Notes: a model not told the origin generated them from the sequence alone. Shown: positions 31,111-40,336, numbered from the stretch's first letter. The stretch: 64,000 nucleotides of DNA from Bacterioplanes sp. (GCA_014859445.1 JACUUC010000001.1:124001-188000), one strand, 5' to 3'. A program made the numbers and translations.

Positions 31111-32463
31111 TTAATCCGTCGCGGATGGTTTGCGTTTGATTGGCGCAAAACCCTCACTGTCCATCAGCGTACCCGCTGGGCGAGACGGACGAGGGCCAGC
31201 GCGTTTTTTATCATTTTTAACAGCAGCTGCTTTTTTCGCAGGTGCTTTCTTAGCGCTTTTTTTCGCATCCACTTTGGTTTTTTTCTTACCGGCGGCCTTG
31301 CCCGATGCTTTTACTTTTTTCGGCCCCTTATAGTTCCCTTCGAGTTCTTTAATCGTACGAGGGGTCATCACCTGCTCAAGGTAACGTTCAATAGAGGCTT
31401 TTAAATTCCATTCATACGGCGCGATCAAACTAATGGCCGTGCCTTGCTGACCGGCACGACCCGTACGACCAATACGATGGATATACTCGTCACCCTTACG
31501 CGCTAAATCATAATTAATGACCAAGTCGAGACCTTCTACATCCAGACCTCGTGCAGCCACATCAGTCGCCACCAAAATACGACGCTTACCTTGACGCACC
31601 GACTGCATGACGTAATTACGCTCATCTTGAGTCATTTCACCATGCAATGCCGCAACACTGCCTTGATGGCGACGCAAAAACACAAACAAGCGATCCACTT
31701 CACTGCGTTTGTTCACAAACACAATGGCCTTGTCATAAGTTTCATTGGCCAACAACCACGTTAAGAGGCGATCTTTATGGGCATTATCATCGGCCAAAAT
31801 GCGTTGTTGCTGAATATACGCATGCTGTTCACGCGCATGATCCGTTGTAATGATTTCAGGGTCGGATAACATGGCGCGTGCAATGCGCCCGACCCCTTCA
31901 TGACGCAAGGTGGCAGACAACATAAAAGTCTGACGCTGCTGTCCACAGTGATTGACAATAATCTCCATGTCTTCGGCAAATCCCATATCCAGCATACGGT
32001 CTGCTTCATCCAAAATAAGACACTCAATGCGACTGAGATCGATGGTCTTACGACCAATGTGATCCACCAAGCGCCCTGTGGTGGCAATCACAATTTCAGG
32101 ATTTTTGCGCAACATGGCCGCTTGAAATTTGAATTCTTCACCGCCCGTTAACACACCGGCTTGCAAACGCGTCAATTCAGTAAACGGCTTTAATACTTTA
32201 AACACTTGTCGCGCTAATTCGCGCGTCGGCAATAAGATCAATACGCGAGTGCCATCACCTTGAGCGGGCTCATCCAACAACCGTTGCAGAACAGGCAGCA
32301 AGTACGCCAGCGTTTTTCCGCTACCCGTTTCGGCACACACTTGCAAATCACGCCCAGCCATGGCTAACGGCAACATCAATGACTGCACTTGCGTGGGTTC
32401 GGTTATTTTTAAACGTTCTAAACCCAGCAGGATGCGCGGGTTAAATTCAATATCAGCAAACAA
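31111..32463 (-). CDS. DEAD-box ATP-dependent RNA helicase, SrmB/RhlE-like
   Basis: A 450-residue RNA helicase. Motifs in order: Q-motif (EPTQVQSLMLP), I (AETGSGKT, about residue 42), Ia (PTRELARQV), Ib (TTGRLVDHI; a variant of the usual TPGR), II (DEAD, about residue 148), III (SATL), IV-VI (HRIGRTGRAGQQG, about 330). A basic Lys/Ala-rich tail (about 385-450) probably binds RNA. SrmB-like proteins help large-subunit assembly, but the exact subfamily is not certain. ATG start 32463. Confidence 0.9.
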   Translation of the reverse strand: MFADIEFNPRILLGLERLKITEPTQVQSLMLPLAMAGRDLQVCAETGSGKTLAYLLPVLQRLLDEPAQGDGTRVLILLPTRELARQVFKVLKPFTELTRLQAGVLTGGEEFKFQAAMLRKNPEIVIATTGRLVDHIGRKTIDLSRIECLILDEADRMLDMGFAEDMEIIVNHCGQQRQTFMLSATLRHEGVGRIARAMLSDPEIITTDHAREQHAYIQQQRILADDNAHKDRLLTWLLANETYDKAIVFVNKRSEVDRLFVFLRRHQGSVAALHGEMTQDERNYVMQSVRQGKRRILVATDVAARGLDVEGLDLVINYDLARKGDEYIHRIGRTGRAGQQGTAISLIAPYEWNLKASIERYLEQVMTPRTIKELEGNYKGPKKVKASGKAAGKKKTKVDAKKSAKKAPAKKAAAVKNDKKRAGPRPSRPAGTLMDSEGFAPIKRKPSATD

Positions 32464-32617
32464 GGCGATGTACTCTCAATCAGACAGACTTGAGTATACC
32501 CTGTTCGCTTTCAAACGTCGTGCATGAGCGAGAATCAAAGACAGAGCAATTCGGCAACGTTGCACTGAGAACACAAACTGTTTATAACAGCCCCTCATTG
32601 TCAGTTTATAAAACACC

Positions 32618-33259
32618 ATGAATCGTGAAAAACGTCGTGTCATCTTAACACGCCTGCGTTCGGCCAACCCCGAACCGAAAACCGAACTCGAATACAACAC
32701 ACCGTTTGAGCTATTGGTCGCCGTCGCGCTCTCAGCGCAAGCGACCGACGTCAGTGTCAACAAAGCAACACGCTTGTTATTTCCCGTGGCCAACACCCCA
32801 GAGAGCCTACTTGCATTGGGTGAGGATGGCCTAAAAGCTTACATTAAAACCATCGGCCTATTTAACAGCAAAGCCAAGCACATCATACAAATGTGCCAGC
32901 AACTCATAGAACGTCATCACGGTGACGTGCCACAAAACCGACCCGCGTTAGAAGCCCTCTCGGGCGTAGGCCGAAAAACCGCCAATGTCGTACTCAATAC
33001 CGCCTTTGGACAACCAACCATTGCCGTTGATACGCATATTTTTCGGGTATCCAATCGCACCGGACTCGCCAAAGGCAAAAACGTCGATGAGGTCGAACAA
33101 AAGCTTCTGCGACATATTCCAACCGAATTTAAACAGGATGTGCATCATTGGTTGATCTTACATGGTCGATACATTTGCGTGGCGAGAAAACCGAAATGCG
33201 CGGCTTGTTTGATTGAAGACTTGTGCGAATTTAAAGAAAAAACCAGCGATAACGACTGA
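32618..33259 (+). CDS. nth: Endonuclease III
   Basis: Nth is a DNA glycosylase/AP lyase that removes oxidised pyrimidines. The 213-residue sequence has the helix-hairpin-helix LSGVGRKTANVVLN with catalytic Lys120, catalytic Asp138 (AVDTHIFRV), and the iron-sulfur loop Cys187, Cys194, Cys197, Cys203, all at the same numbering as E. coli. It is followed by gloA after 9 bases. In many relatives it follows the rsx/rnf genes; those are not here. Confidence 0.98.
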   Translation: MNREKRRVILTRLRSANPEPKTELEYNTPFELLVAVALSAQATDVSVNKATRLLFPVANTPESLLALGEDGLKAYIKTIGLFNSKAKHIIQMCQQLIERHHGDVPQNRPALEALSGVGRKTANVVLNTAFGQPTIAVDTHIFRVSNRTGLAKGKNVDEVEQKLLRHIPTEFKQDVHHWLILHGRYICVARKPKCAACLIEDLCEFKEKTSDND

Positions 33260-33268
33260 GGACAACAC

Positions 33269-33652
33269 ATGCGTCTATTACACACTATGTTACGCGTAAC
33301 CAATCTAGAACGAACCATTCGCTTCTATACCGACATGATGGGCATGCGCTTGCTGCGGCAGCATGACAACCCAGAATATCGATACACTCTCGCGTTTGTG
33401 GGTTACCAAGATGAATCGGAGGGTAGCGTGCTTGAACTCACCTACAATTGGGATCAACACGAATACGAACTCGGCAACGCCTATGGCCACATTGCCATCG
33501 CGGTCGACAATGCCAAAGACACGTGCCAACGCATACGAAGCCAAGGCGGTAATGTGATTCGTGACGCAGGCCCCGTTCAAGGCGGCACAACCATCATTGC
33601 TTTTGTTGAAGACCCTGATGGTTACAAAATTGAACTGATTGAAAAGCACTGA
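33269..33652 (+). CDS. gloA: Lactoylglutathione lyase (glyoxalase I)
   Basis: GloA detoxifies methylglyoxal by isomerising its glutathione hemithioacetal. The 127-residue protein keeps the metal ligands His5, Glu56, His74 and Glu122 in the nickel-type numbering. The start ([16 protein letters not shown]) follows GAGGACAAC. It forms a two-gene unit with nth. Confidence 0.97.
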   Translation: MRLLHTMLRVTNLERTIRFYTDMMGMRLLRQHDNPEYRYTLAFVGYQDESEGSVLELTYNWDQHEYELGNAYGHIAIAVDNAKDTCQRIRSQGGNVIRDAGPVQGGTTIIAFVEDPDGYKIELIEKH

Positions 33653-33707
33653 TCAGAATGTCACGCAAAGTTCACTTGCATTGCCTGTGTTTTAGTAAAA
33701 CCTGACC

Positions 33708-33734
33708 TACACTGTTGCCCATAATGGCCGATAT
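33708..33734 (+). promoter_or_regulatory. Sigma-28 (FliA) type promoter of the chemoreceptor gene
   Basis: TACACTGT at 33708-33715, then exactly 11 bases, then GCCGATAT at 33727-33734. The flagellar sigma-28 pattern is TAAAGTTT-N11-GCCGATAA, so the -10 matches 7 of 8 positions and the -35 matches 5 of 8. It sits about 45 bases ahead of the start codon. Confidence 0.6.
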
Positions 33735-33778
33735 GGCTTACGTATCCGCTGGAATCCATTTCGAATGAGGCACACAAA

Positions 33779-35650
33779 ATGTGGTTTAGTCATTTAACAA
33801 TTAAAGCCAAGCATGGCCTAATTCTAGTGTTGGTCACACTTGGCTTAATGTTGACCGTTGCCGTCAGCATCATCGAATTCAACAAATTATCCGCATTGGA
33901 TGGTGTTCGCCTGCAACAAGCCACCGTGAATTACCACATCCAAGAAATGCGTCGACTCGAAAAAGATTTTTTGGAACGAAAAAACACACGTTATATGGAT
34001 CGCTACAGTGAAACAGCACGTGCGACCAAAAAAGAGCTGGATCAACTACTGCAACAGATGTTGCAGCTCAAGCTGAATACACAATCGGTACAACAACTGC
34101 ATCAACAAGTCGATCAATACCAACGTGTATTTTTACAACTAGCCAACAGCCAAGTTGTTATTGGCCTAGATGCCCAAAGCGGGCTGTACGGCTCGTTACG
34201 CTCTGCCGTTCACCAAGCCGAACAAATCACACAAGCAGAACAAGCCTACGAATTGCTTTACCACATGCTGATGCTACGCCGCCATGAGAAAGACTTTATG
34301 TTGCGCCGTGACGATCGCTATTTGGATCGATTTAATCAACAGATCACCCTCTTTAACAACGTCTTAACGACTCTCGACAGCAGCAACCATACTCAAATAG
34401 TCAACAACATGAAGGACTATCAGACGCAATTCATTGCCTTAGTCAACGAAGAAAAGAAAGCGGGCCTGACCGAATCAACTGGATTGCGGGGGCAAATGCG
34501 CGAGGCCATCCATCAAACAACGCAAAGCTTTACACAATTAAGTGACTATTTGCTAGATCGCGTCAGCACCTTACGCCAACAAGCCTATTGGACCTTAGGT
34601 ATCCTCATCAGTATTGTCTTAACGGTTTGTATTTCACTCACCGCCATGGTGTCGCGTGCCATTTATCAACCGATTGGCTTGATCACCGATAAAATTCAAC
34701 AGATAGCCGATAATTTAGATTTAACACAACGTGTCAACCACAACAGCACGGATGAAGTTGGTATTTTATCCAATGCGTTTAACAAATTAGTCGGCAGCCT
34801 TCGTGACACCGTGAATCAAGTGAAACTAGGAGCCCACCAAGTCTCGCAAGCCTCGGAGGAAATGGCGGGTATCACGCAAGCGGTAGGAAACGCCAGCGAT
34901 CAACAACAACAAGAAATTGCCCAGGCCGTTACCGCGATTCACGAAATGACCACCACCATTCAAAACATTGCCAGCAATGCCAACGATGCGGCGAAAGCCG
35001 TCGGCGATGTGCATCAAGAAATTGACAAAGGACGACACGTATCGGTTGAAGCAAGAACACAGATTGAAACGCTGAACGACGACATATTACAAGCCGCCGA
35101 AGCCATTGAAACGCTGAAAAAAGACAGCGACAGCATTGGTGATATTTTGGCCGTGATCAGTGCCATTGCCGAACAGACCAATTTACTGGCGCTGAATGCC
35201 GCCATTGAAGCCGCACGCGCGGGCGAGCAAGGTCGTGGTTTTGCCGTTGTTGCTGACGAAGTACGTACATTGGCTGGTCGCACGCAAGAATCGACTGAGC
35301 AAATTCGTAAAACTATCGACGAATTTCAAAAAGGAACCGCAGCCGTTGTAAAAACCGTTACGCAATCGCGCAGCAGAGCCGAATCTGGGATATTACAAGT
35401 ACGCGAATCCGCTCATATTCTTGATAGCATCTACCAAAACATTGCCAGCATCAGCGATTTGAACACCCAAATCGCTACCGCAGCCGAAGAACAAAGTTAC
35501 GCATCCGAAGAAATTAACCGGAATGTCACACGTGTGAATGAGTTAGCCACCACCAGCCACCACCAAGCTGGTGAGGCCGCGAAAGCCAGTGCCGATCTTG
35601 CTAAACTATCAACAGGATTGCATGCCACGGTTGAAAAATTCACGGTATAA
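33779..35650 (+). CDS. Methyl-accepting chemotaxis protein with HBM-type sensor
   Basis: A 623-residue chemoreceptor. A first membrane helix (about 12-32) is followed by a periplasmic helical region (about 33-270) that contains two related segments, [19 protein letters not shown] and [19 protein letters not shown]. This repeat is the mark of the helical bimodular (HBM) sensor, as in the McpS organic-acid receptor. A second membrane helix (about 275-297), a HAMP domain (about 298-352) and the signalling hairpin ([20 protein letters not shown], about 462-481) follow. No CheR-binding pentapeptide at the C-terminus. A FliA-type promoter is upstream. Confidence 0.93.
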   Translation: MWFSHLTIKAKHGLILVLVTLGLMLTVAVSIIEFNKLSALDGVRLQQATVNYHIQEMRRLEKDFLERKNTRYMDRYSETARATKKELDQLLQQMLQLKLNTQSVQQLHQQVDQYQRVFLQLANSQVVIGLDAQSGLYGSLRSAVHQAEQITQAEQAYELLYHMLMLRRHEKDFMLRRDDRYLDRFNQQITLFNNVLTTLDSSNHTQIVNNMKDYQTQFIALVNEEKKAGLTESTGLRGQMREAIHQTTQSFTQLSDYLLDRVSTLRQQAYWTLGILISIVLTVCISLTAMVSRAIYQPIGLITDKIQQIADNLDLTQRVNHNSTDEVGILSNAFNKLVGSLRDTVNQVKLGAHQVSQASEEMAGITQAVGNASDQQQQEIAQAVTAIHEMTTTIQNIASNANDAAKAVGDVHQEIDKGRHVSVEARTQIETLNDDILQAAEAIETLKKDSDSIGDILAVISAIAEQTNLLALNAAIEAARAGEQGRGFAVVADEVRTLAGRTQESTEQIRKTIDEFQKGTAAVVKTVTQSRSRAESGILQVRESAHILDSIYQNIASISDLNTQIATAAEEQSYASEEINRNVTRVNELATTSHHQAGEAAKASADLAKLSTGLHATVEKFTV

Positions 35651-35714
35651 GCTAAGGAATCTCGGCATAACCTGACTCCGCTCTGCGCGAGCATTGAGTT
35701 GTACCGAAAATTTC

Positions 35715-36848
35715 CTAGGACAACGGGTAAACGATGGTGTCTTCATAACCCGTTGTGACGATCATGGTTCCTGTCCACTCGGCATCCAATTGAGCATCGC
35801 CACTGTCCATCAACAGTGGCCGTCCTTGTAAGGCGCGCATCTTGGTTTTACTCGAAAGAACTTGGATATTCGACTTGCCCAAATGACGTAACACTCTTGG
35901 GCTAAACTGTTGGTTACCGCGACCAAAGACATGCCCTTGGCCTCCTACAGTACTAACCAATGCTCGACATTGAGGATATTGCTGCAATAAAGACCAGATC
36001 AACGATTCGGTTAAGTCGGTCGCAATCAATTGCTGATTATAGACCGCGTCCACGCCAAGCAAGGTACCCGACATGCCCAAGGCATGCAAAACGGCCTGAG
36101 TGGTTTTCCCCGCGCCAATCAAATACAGCACATCATCTTGCATATTCTGAACCACACTGGCGGCAATATCATCCAGCACAAGCGCTTCAACCTCAACGCC
36201 ACCTTGTTTAACCGCCTGTACAAAGTGTCCTAAACGCGGCACTTGCATCTCACCAAACGTCCGTGCTTTTAACTGATGCTGGCGATAAGCGTCTTCATCC
36301 AGATCGCGTACCTCAGCAAGAGCAATATCCACCAAATCACCCAATAACAAGTGTCGAAGAATTTCACCAGCGGCGATGGGAGATACGGCAAACACACCAG
36401 AGTGTATTTTTACCCCGGCGGGGATTCCCAACACAGGCAGCCGATCCTCAACCACTTGGCAAATATCACGAGCGGTACCATCGCCACCGGCAAAAAGGAG
36501 TACATCCACAGCACGTGCCTGCATTTGTTGTGCCGCCCAACGCGTGTGCTCAGCGCTGGTGTATTCCGGAACGTCCTCGGCTAACAGCTCGAAGTTCAAG
36601 CCCAGCTCGGTTAATACCTGCTCCCCCATCGCCCCCGAACAGGTCACGAAATGGCATCGTTCCGCCAGTGGCACCAAGCCACTCAATGCTTGCAAACAAC
36701 GCTGCTGTGCCTTGGCTTCTGCACCGTCACGCAGAGCTTGTTGAATACACTCGGCATCGTCACTGCCTTTAAACGCCAATGGACCGCCAACCCCTGCGAT
36801 AGGATTAATGATCAAACCGAACGTAATGTGGGTTGCTGAGCTGTTCAA
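35715..36848 (-). CDS. ATP-NAD kinase family protein (AcoX-like)
   Basis: A 377-residue protein of the ATP-NAD/AcoX kinase family. The N-terminus (FGLIINPIAGVGG) and the motif LFAGGDGTARDI (GGDGT near residue 125) form the kinase-like nucleotide site. It is longer than housekeeping NadK (about 290 residues), so it is a paralogue of unknown substrate. No ATG is available before the conserved start; TTG at 36848 overlaps the pldA stop as TTGA, and TTG at 36854 is the alternative. Translationally coupled to the phospholipase gene upstream. Confidence 0.82.
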   Translation of the reverse strand: MNSSATHITFGLIINPIAGVGGPLAFKGSDDAECIQQALRDGAEAKAQQRCLQALSGLVPLAERCHFVTCSGAMGEQVLTELGLNFELLAEDVPEYTSAEHTRWAAQQMQARAVDVLLFAGGDGTARDICQVVEDRLPVLGIPAGVKIHSGVFAVSPIAAGEILRHLLLGDLVDIALAEVRDLDEDAYRQHQLKARTFGEMQVPRLGHFVQAVKQGGVEVEALVLDDIAASVVQNMQDDVLYLIGAGKTTQAVLHALGMSGTLLGVDAVYNQQLIATDLTESLIWSLLQQYPQCRALVSTVGGQGHVFGRGNQQFSPRVLRHLGKSNIQVLSSKTKMRALQGRPLLMDSGDAQLDAEWTGTMIVTTGYEDTIVYPLS

Positions 36849-37852
36849 AACCAATCACTCAATTGTACGCCGATACCGAAACGACGCTGATAAATGTTGT
36901 AATCCAGCATATTGTCGCCGTAACCGTCGAAATAATGCACATAACCTTTTACTTTCGTGGTCATTGGGAAACTCCAACCCAACTCAACGGAACCGCGATT
37001 TTGATCTGGGCTGAAATTGTTGCGCACATTCACCGTAAAGGAATGCAGCGCCATCGGGTAGATATAGCGAATTTCACCAATGCCCATATATTGCTCAATA
37101 CCTGGGTTATCATCCGTCATGGGGTCTAATGGATCGGTTCGTTTTTTTTCAGGAATCCGCCACCACACGCGCGACACCCAAACCCCTTGACTGGTCACTT
37201 TCGTTGCTTCAGCAATGATACGATTCCAACTGCGCGATAAAATCATCGCTTGTCCGTTCGATTGGTGATTAAAGGCAACACTGTAACGATCAAACCAATG
37301 CCCTTCTGGGCTTAACGAAATAATCAGCTCGGGTTCATGATTGGTTTCACGGAATGGTTTCGAAATATCACTATTATACGATTGCCAAAACGAGCGATTG
37401 GTATAGCCCACTTCAATACGGCTGAATTTACCAAACACATCATCGGCTAAAATGTACTTAATACTAAACTGAAACATGGCCTCGATGTGATCAAAATCGT
37501 AATTACGATCTCGCACACGATTTTCGTCCAACCCAGCCACATCCACTAACGTTGCCAAGGGTTGTTTATTGATGCGCTGCATGTAGGTGAAAGGCAAAAC
37601 ATAATTCGGCCGATGCGGTAAGAGCACATTCGGTGTGTCTGCCGCAATTCGTTCGATTTGAATTTTTTCTACCAAGCGCGGTAACCGTCTTACTCGTTCG
37701 TTAAAGGCGCTGGCAGAAACGACTTCAACAGCCACCATTTCCGTCGGTACCGATTCATCCTGCGGCTCGTCCTCCGCAACGACAGACGTCGATACAGTCA
37801 GAAGAAACACCGCCACATAGAGAGCACACTTCCGATGAATGTCCATTAACAT
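36845..37852 (-). CDS. pldA: Outer membrane phospholipase A (OMPLA/PldA)
   Basis: OMPLA hydrolyses phospholipids that reach the outer leaflet. The 335-residue precursor has a signal peptide (about 1-27), an acidic linker, and a beta-barrel with the active-site pattern NHQSNG (His and Ser, about residues 197-202) followed by SRSWNR (Asn), as in the E. coli Ser144-His142-Asn156 triad. It ends with an aromatic residue (DWF), as barrels do. ATG 37852 is preceded by GAGG; an ATG at 37846 is also possible. Confidence 0.92.
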   Translation of the reverse strand: MLMDIHRKCALYVAVFLLTVSTSVVAEDEPQDESVPTEMVAVEVVSASAFNERVRRLPRLVEKIQIERIAADTPNVLLPHRPNYVLPFTYMQRINKQPLATLVDVAGLDENRVRDRNYDFDHIEAMFQFSIKYILADDVFGKFSRIEVGYTNRSFWQSYNSDISKPFRETNHEPELIISLSPEGHWFDRYSVAFNHQSNGQAMILSRSWNRIIAEATKVTSQGVWVSRVWWRIPEKKRTDPLDPMTDDNPGIEQYMGIGEIRYIYPMALHSFTVNVRNNFSPDQNRGSVELGWSFPMTTKVKGYVHYFDGYGDNMLDYNIYQRRFGIGVQLSDWF

Positions 37853-37918
37853 AACGAACCAGCCTCATATCATAATCCATGAAGGCACATCATAATGAAA
37901 CCGGTCAACTGAAGCGAC

Positions 37919-38365
37919 CTAAACCAGCACATCCGCTTCGATATACGGGGTGCGGGCCGCTTGATATTCATTTTTACAGTGTCCGCAAACGCGAACCTCT
38001 TTCGATAAAATCTTATTATGCAAATGAATGGTTTTTTGTTCATGCTCCCAGCAATAAGAGCAATACGGTTGTCCATAGGGTCGACCATCTTGTGTCTTAT
38101 AATAGCCGTCACCACGACGACGCATGTTGCCACGATACGCCAATGCCAGATGCAGCTTTTGAATTTCTTGGTCTTTACCGGCGAGTACTTCTTGCAATAA
38201 GGTCAACTGCATTTTGGCCTCACTCACCGACCCCGATAAATCCGCCAGCGAACGACGTAAGTCATCCTTGTTTCCTAAAAACCCGGCTTCACGAATGTCT
38301 TTTGACACCGCTTGTGCCGTTTGCAAACTGCGCAACACCGCAGCCACACTACTCAAATTCGACAT
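37919..38365 (-). CDS. Coiled-coil protein with C-terminal zinc ribbon, unknown
   Basis: Family not recognised. The 148-residue product has an Ala/Leu/Ser-rich helical N-terminus, a likely coiled coil (about residues 30-75, AKMQLTLLQEVLAGKDQEIQ...), then a four-cysteine module: CSYC (about 102-105) and CGHC (about 127-130), typical of a zinc ribbon. ATG 38365 follows GTGGGG. A rho-independent terminator ends only 14 bases upstream, so expression needs read-through or a promoter overlapping the hairpin. A TTG-initiated extension to 38431 would run through the terminator and is not favoured. Confidence 0.7.
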   Translation of the reverse strand: MSNLSSVAAVLRSLQTAQAVSKDIREAGFLGNKDDLRRSLADLSGSVSEAKMQLTLLQEVLAGKDQEIQKLHLALAYRGNMRRRGDGYYKTQDGRPYGQPYCSYCWEHEQKTIHLHNKILSKEVRVCGHCKNEYQAARTPYIEADVLV

Positions 38366-38379
38366 ACGCACCCCACGAC

Positions 38380-38432
38380 AAAAAAATGGCACTGTTTCTA
38401 CTTGCTTAACATCAAGCAGGAACAGTGCCAAT
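38380..38432 (-). terminator. fpr terminator, immediately upstream of the zinc-ribbon gene
   Basis: On the minus strand a two-part stem (10 bp 38387-38396 with 38421-38430, plus about 7 bp 38401-38407 with 38414-38420, and a small internal bulge) is followed by seven T. It ends fpr transcription, but the next start codon on the same strand is only 14 bases beyond the T-run. Confidence 0.85.
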
Positions 38433-38457
38433 TTCTTAAACGGAAACGCGGTTAGTT

Positions 38458-38508
38458 TTCGACTGTTTATTTTTCAACTGTTTATTTTTCGACCGTCTAT
38501 TTTTCGAC
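38458..38508. repeat. 15-bp tandem repeat carrying repeated stop codons at the fpr 3' end
   Basis: Three full and one partial copies of a 15-base unit (TTCGACTGTTTATTT on the plus strand, with 1-2 changes per copy). Read in the fpr frame on the minus strand this gives VEK-stop, TVEK-stop, TVEK-stop, TVEN-stop. The end of the gene, including its stop codon, has therefore been duplicated in tandem. Confidence 0.9.
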
Positions 38509-39270
38509 AAAGGCGCGTTCAATCACATAATGACCCAGCTTGCCGCCACGTGATTCTTGGAATCCCCAGCTATCCAGCATACGCGTCAGATCATCAAGCA
38601 TGGCTGGGCTTCCGCATAACATAAAGCGGTCGGTTTCAAGGTTCGGTGTTGGCAAACCAATGTCTTCGAACAATTTTCCGGATGTCATCAAATCCGTCAG
38701 TCGCCCTTGGTTACGGAAAGGTTCTCGCGTCACCGTTGGGTAGTAAATCAACTGTTCGCGCACACTTTCGCCGAAATACTCATTATTCGGTAGTTCGTGT
38801 TCAATACGCTGCTGGTACGCCAATTCCGACACGTAGCGCACGCCGTGCGTCAAAATTACACGATCAAACTGCTGATAAATCTCGTAATCTTTAATGATAC
38901 TCATAAACGGAGCCAATCCGGTTCCGGTACTCAACAAATACAAGTTTTTCCCTGGCAGTAAATGATCCGCCACCAGAGTACCTACCGGCTTTGTGCCAAC
39001 CAACAACTCATCTCCCACGGCGAGTTTTTGCAAATGAGACGTCAATGGGCCATCCGGTACCTTAATGGAAAAAAACTCCATTTCCTCTTCATAATTGGCA
39101 CTGGCAATACTGTATGCCCGCAATAACGGTTTATTCTCGACTTCTAAACCAATCATGGTGAAGTGGCCATTTTTAAAGCGCAAACCCTGTGAGCGCGTCG
39201 TGGTAAAACTAAACAAGGTCTCATTCCAATGATGCACGCTGGTCACGGTTTCGCGAATGACATTACTCAT
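38497..39270 (-). CDS. fpr: Ferredoxin/flavodoxin--NADP(+) reductase
   Basis: Fpr passes electrons between NADPH and ferredoxin or flavodoxin and helps in oxidative stress. The 257-residue protein has the FAD motif RAYSIAS (about residues 50-56), the NADP motifs STGTGLAPF (about 111-119) and MLCGSPAMLDD (about 217-227), and ends ERAFVEK, like the bacterial (Pseudomonas/Azotobacter) type. GGAG precedes the ATG. Divergent from a LysR-type regulator. Confidence 0.95.
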   Translation of the reverse strand: MSNVIRETVTSVHHWNETLFSFTTTRSQGLRFKNGHFTMIGLEVENKPLLRAYSIASANYEEEMEFFSIKVPDGPLTSHLQKLAVGDELLVGTKPVGTLVADHLLPGKNLYLLSTGTGLAPFMSIIKDYEIYQQFDRVILTHGVRYVSELAYQQRIEHELPNNEYFGESVREQLIYYPTVTREPFRNQGRLTDLMTSGKLFEDIGLPTPNLETDRFMLCGSPAMLDDLTRMLDSWGFQESRGGKLGHYVIERAFVEK

Positions 39271-39309
39271 AACAACTCCACAGGGAAAACTGAATTGCGA
39301 AGTAGCATA

Positions 39310-39327
39310 CGATAGGGCAAACTATCG
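39310..39327. promoter_or_regulatory. Dyad in the fpr / LysR intergenic region, candidate operator
   Basis: CGATAG (39310-39315) and CTATCG (39322-39327) form a perfect inverted repeat around six bases. It lies midway between two divergent genes, the usual place for a LysR-type binding site. Inference from position and symmetry only. Confidence 0.45.
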
Positions 39328-39400
39328 GCAAAACGACTTATTCAGATAATACCATTCGATTTTTCCGATCAATTTACCATGGCCGATCAAGGGGATTGTG

Positions 39401-40336
39401 GTGCATTTCACCTTACGTCAATTACAAGTGTTTCTCGCCGTTGCCCACTACGAACACCTAACCCGAGCAGCCGATACACTCTCGCTGTCACAAAGTGCCA
39501 CCAGCAGCGCACTGAAAGACTTGGAAACTCAATTTTCATTGACCCTGTTTGATCGAGTCGGTAAACGCTTACAACTCAATGAACAAGGGCGATTACTGCG
39601 CCCTAAAGCCGAAGCCTTACTGGCACAAGCGCAAGAGTTGGAGCAATCCCTGCGGCAGCACGCTCAAGCAGGCCCAATCAGCGTCGGAGCCACACTCTCC
39701 ATTGGTAATTATTTAGCCGTGGGTTTGATGGCAGAATACATGGCGCAACATCCACAATCCACGATCCGCTTGGATGTGGCCAACACCCATCAAATAGTGC
39801 AAAAAATCCTAAATTATGAATTGGACATGGGCTTAATCGAAGGCGAAGTCAGCCACCCAGAATTGCACATCGAACCATGGCAACAAGACACGCTTGTGGT
39901 GTTCTGCCACCCCAATCATCCATTGGCACAACGCCAGCGCACGCAAGGAGGGTTAACCGATGACGATTTGCAACACGCGACGTGGATTCTACGAGAAACA
40001 GGATCGGGCACACGCCAAGCCTTCGATCGAGCCATGCATGGTTTATTACCGAACCTGCACATTGGTTTAGAACTGCAACATACCGAGGCCATTAAGCGTG
40101 CCGTCGAGGCACAATTGGGTATCGGTTGTTTATCACAAATCACTTTATCGGATGCTTTTTCATCGGGTCGGCTGGTGCCACTGGCCGTACCGCAACGAGA
40201 CTTCAGTCGTCAATTGTACTTAATTACGCACCGCCAGAAGTTTCTCAGTACCGGACTAAAAGCGTGGATAGCTCTCTGCCAACAAAGCCTGCATGACACC
40301 CCAACATCGCCCAGTACACCGAGCGTTCCAGCATGA
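39401..40336 (+). CDS. LysR-type regulator, FinR-like
   Basis: A 311-residue LysR-family protein with N-terminal helix-turn-helix (HFTLRQLQVFLAVAHYEHLTRAADTLSLSQSATSSALKDLE, residues about 1-42) and a periplasmic-binding-like effector domain (about 90-300). Two adjacent GTG codons (39398, 39401) could start it; AGGGG spacing favours the second. Divergent from fpr, the same layout as finR-fpr in Pseudomonas, where FinR activates fpr under oxidative stress. The C-terminus overlaps the next gene (ATGA). Confidence 0.85.
   Translation: MHFTLRQLQVFLAVAHYEHLTRAADTLSLSQSATSSALKDLETQFSLTLFDRVGKRLQLNEQGRLLRPKAEALLAQAQELEQSLRQHAQAGPISVGATLSIGNYLAVGLMAEYMAQHPQSTIRLDVANTHQIVQKILNYELDMGLIEGEVSHPELHIEPWQQDTLVVFCHPNHPLAQRQRTQGGLTDDDLQHATWILRETGSGTRQAFDRAMHGLLPNLHIGLELQHTEAIKRAVEAQLGIGCLSQITLSDAFSSGRLVPLAVPQRDFSRQLYLITHRQKFLSTGLKAWIALCQQSLHDTPTSPSTPSVPA

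Noticed and set aside
35651-35714. Imperfect inverted repeat between the chemoreceptor and kinase-like genes
   Set aside because: Too many mismatches and no T-run; not a credible terminator.
36263-36772. 169-residue open frame opposite the ATP-NAD kinase-like gene
   Set aside because: Rich in Pro, Arg and Ser with no pattern; antisense shadow.
38366-38431. TTG-initiated extension of the zinc-ribbon gene through the terminator hairpin
   Set aside because: It would translate the fpr terminator stem; the ATG at 38365 has a better ribosome site.
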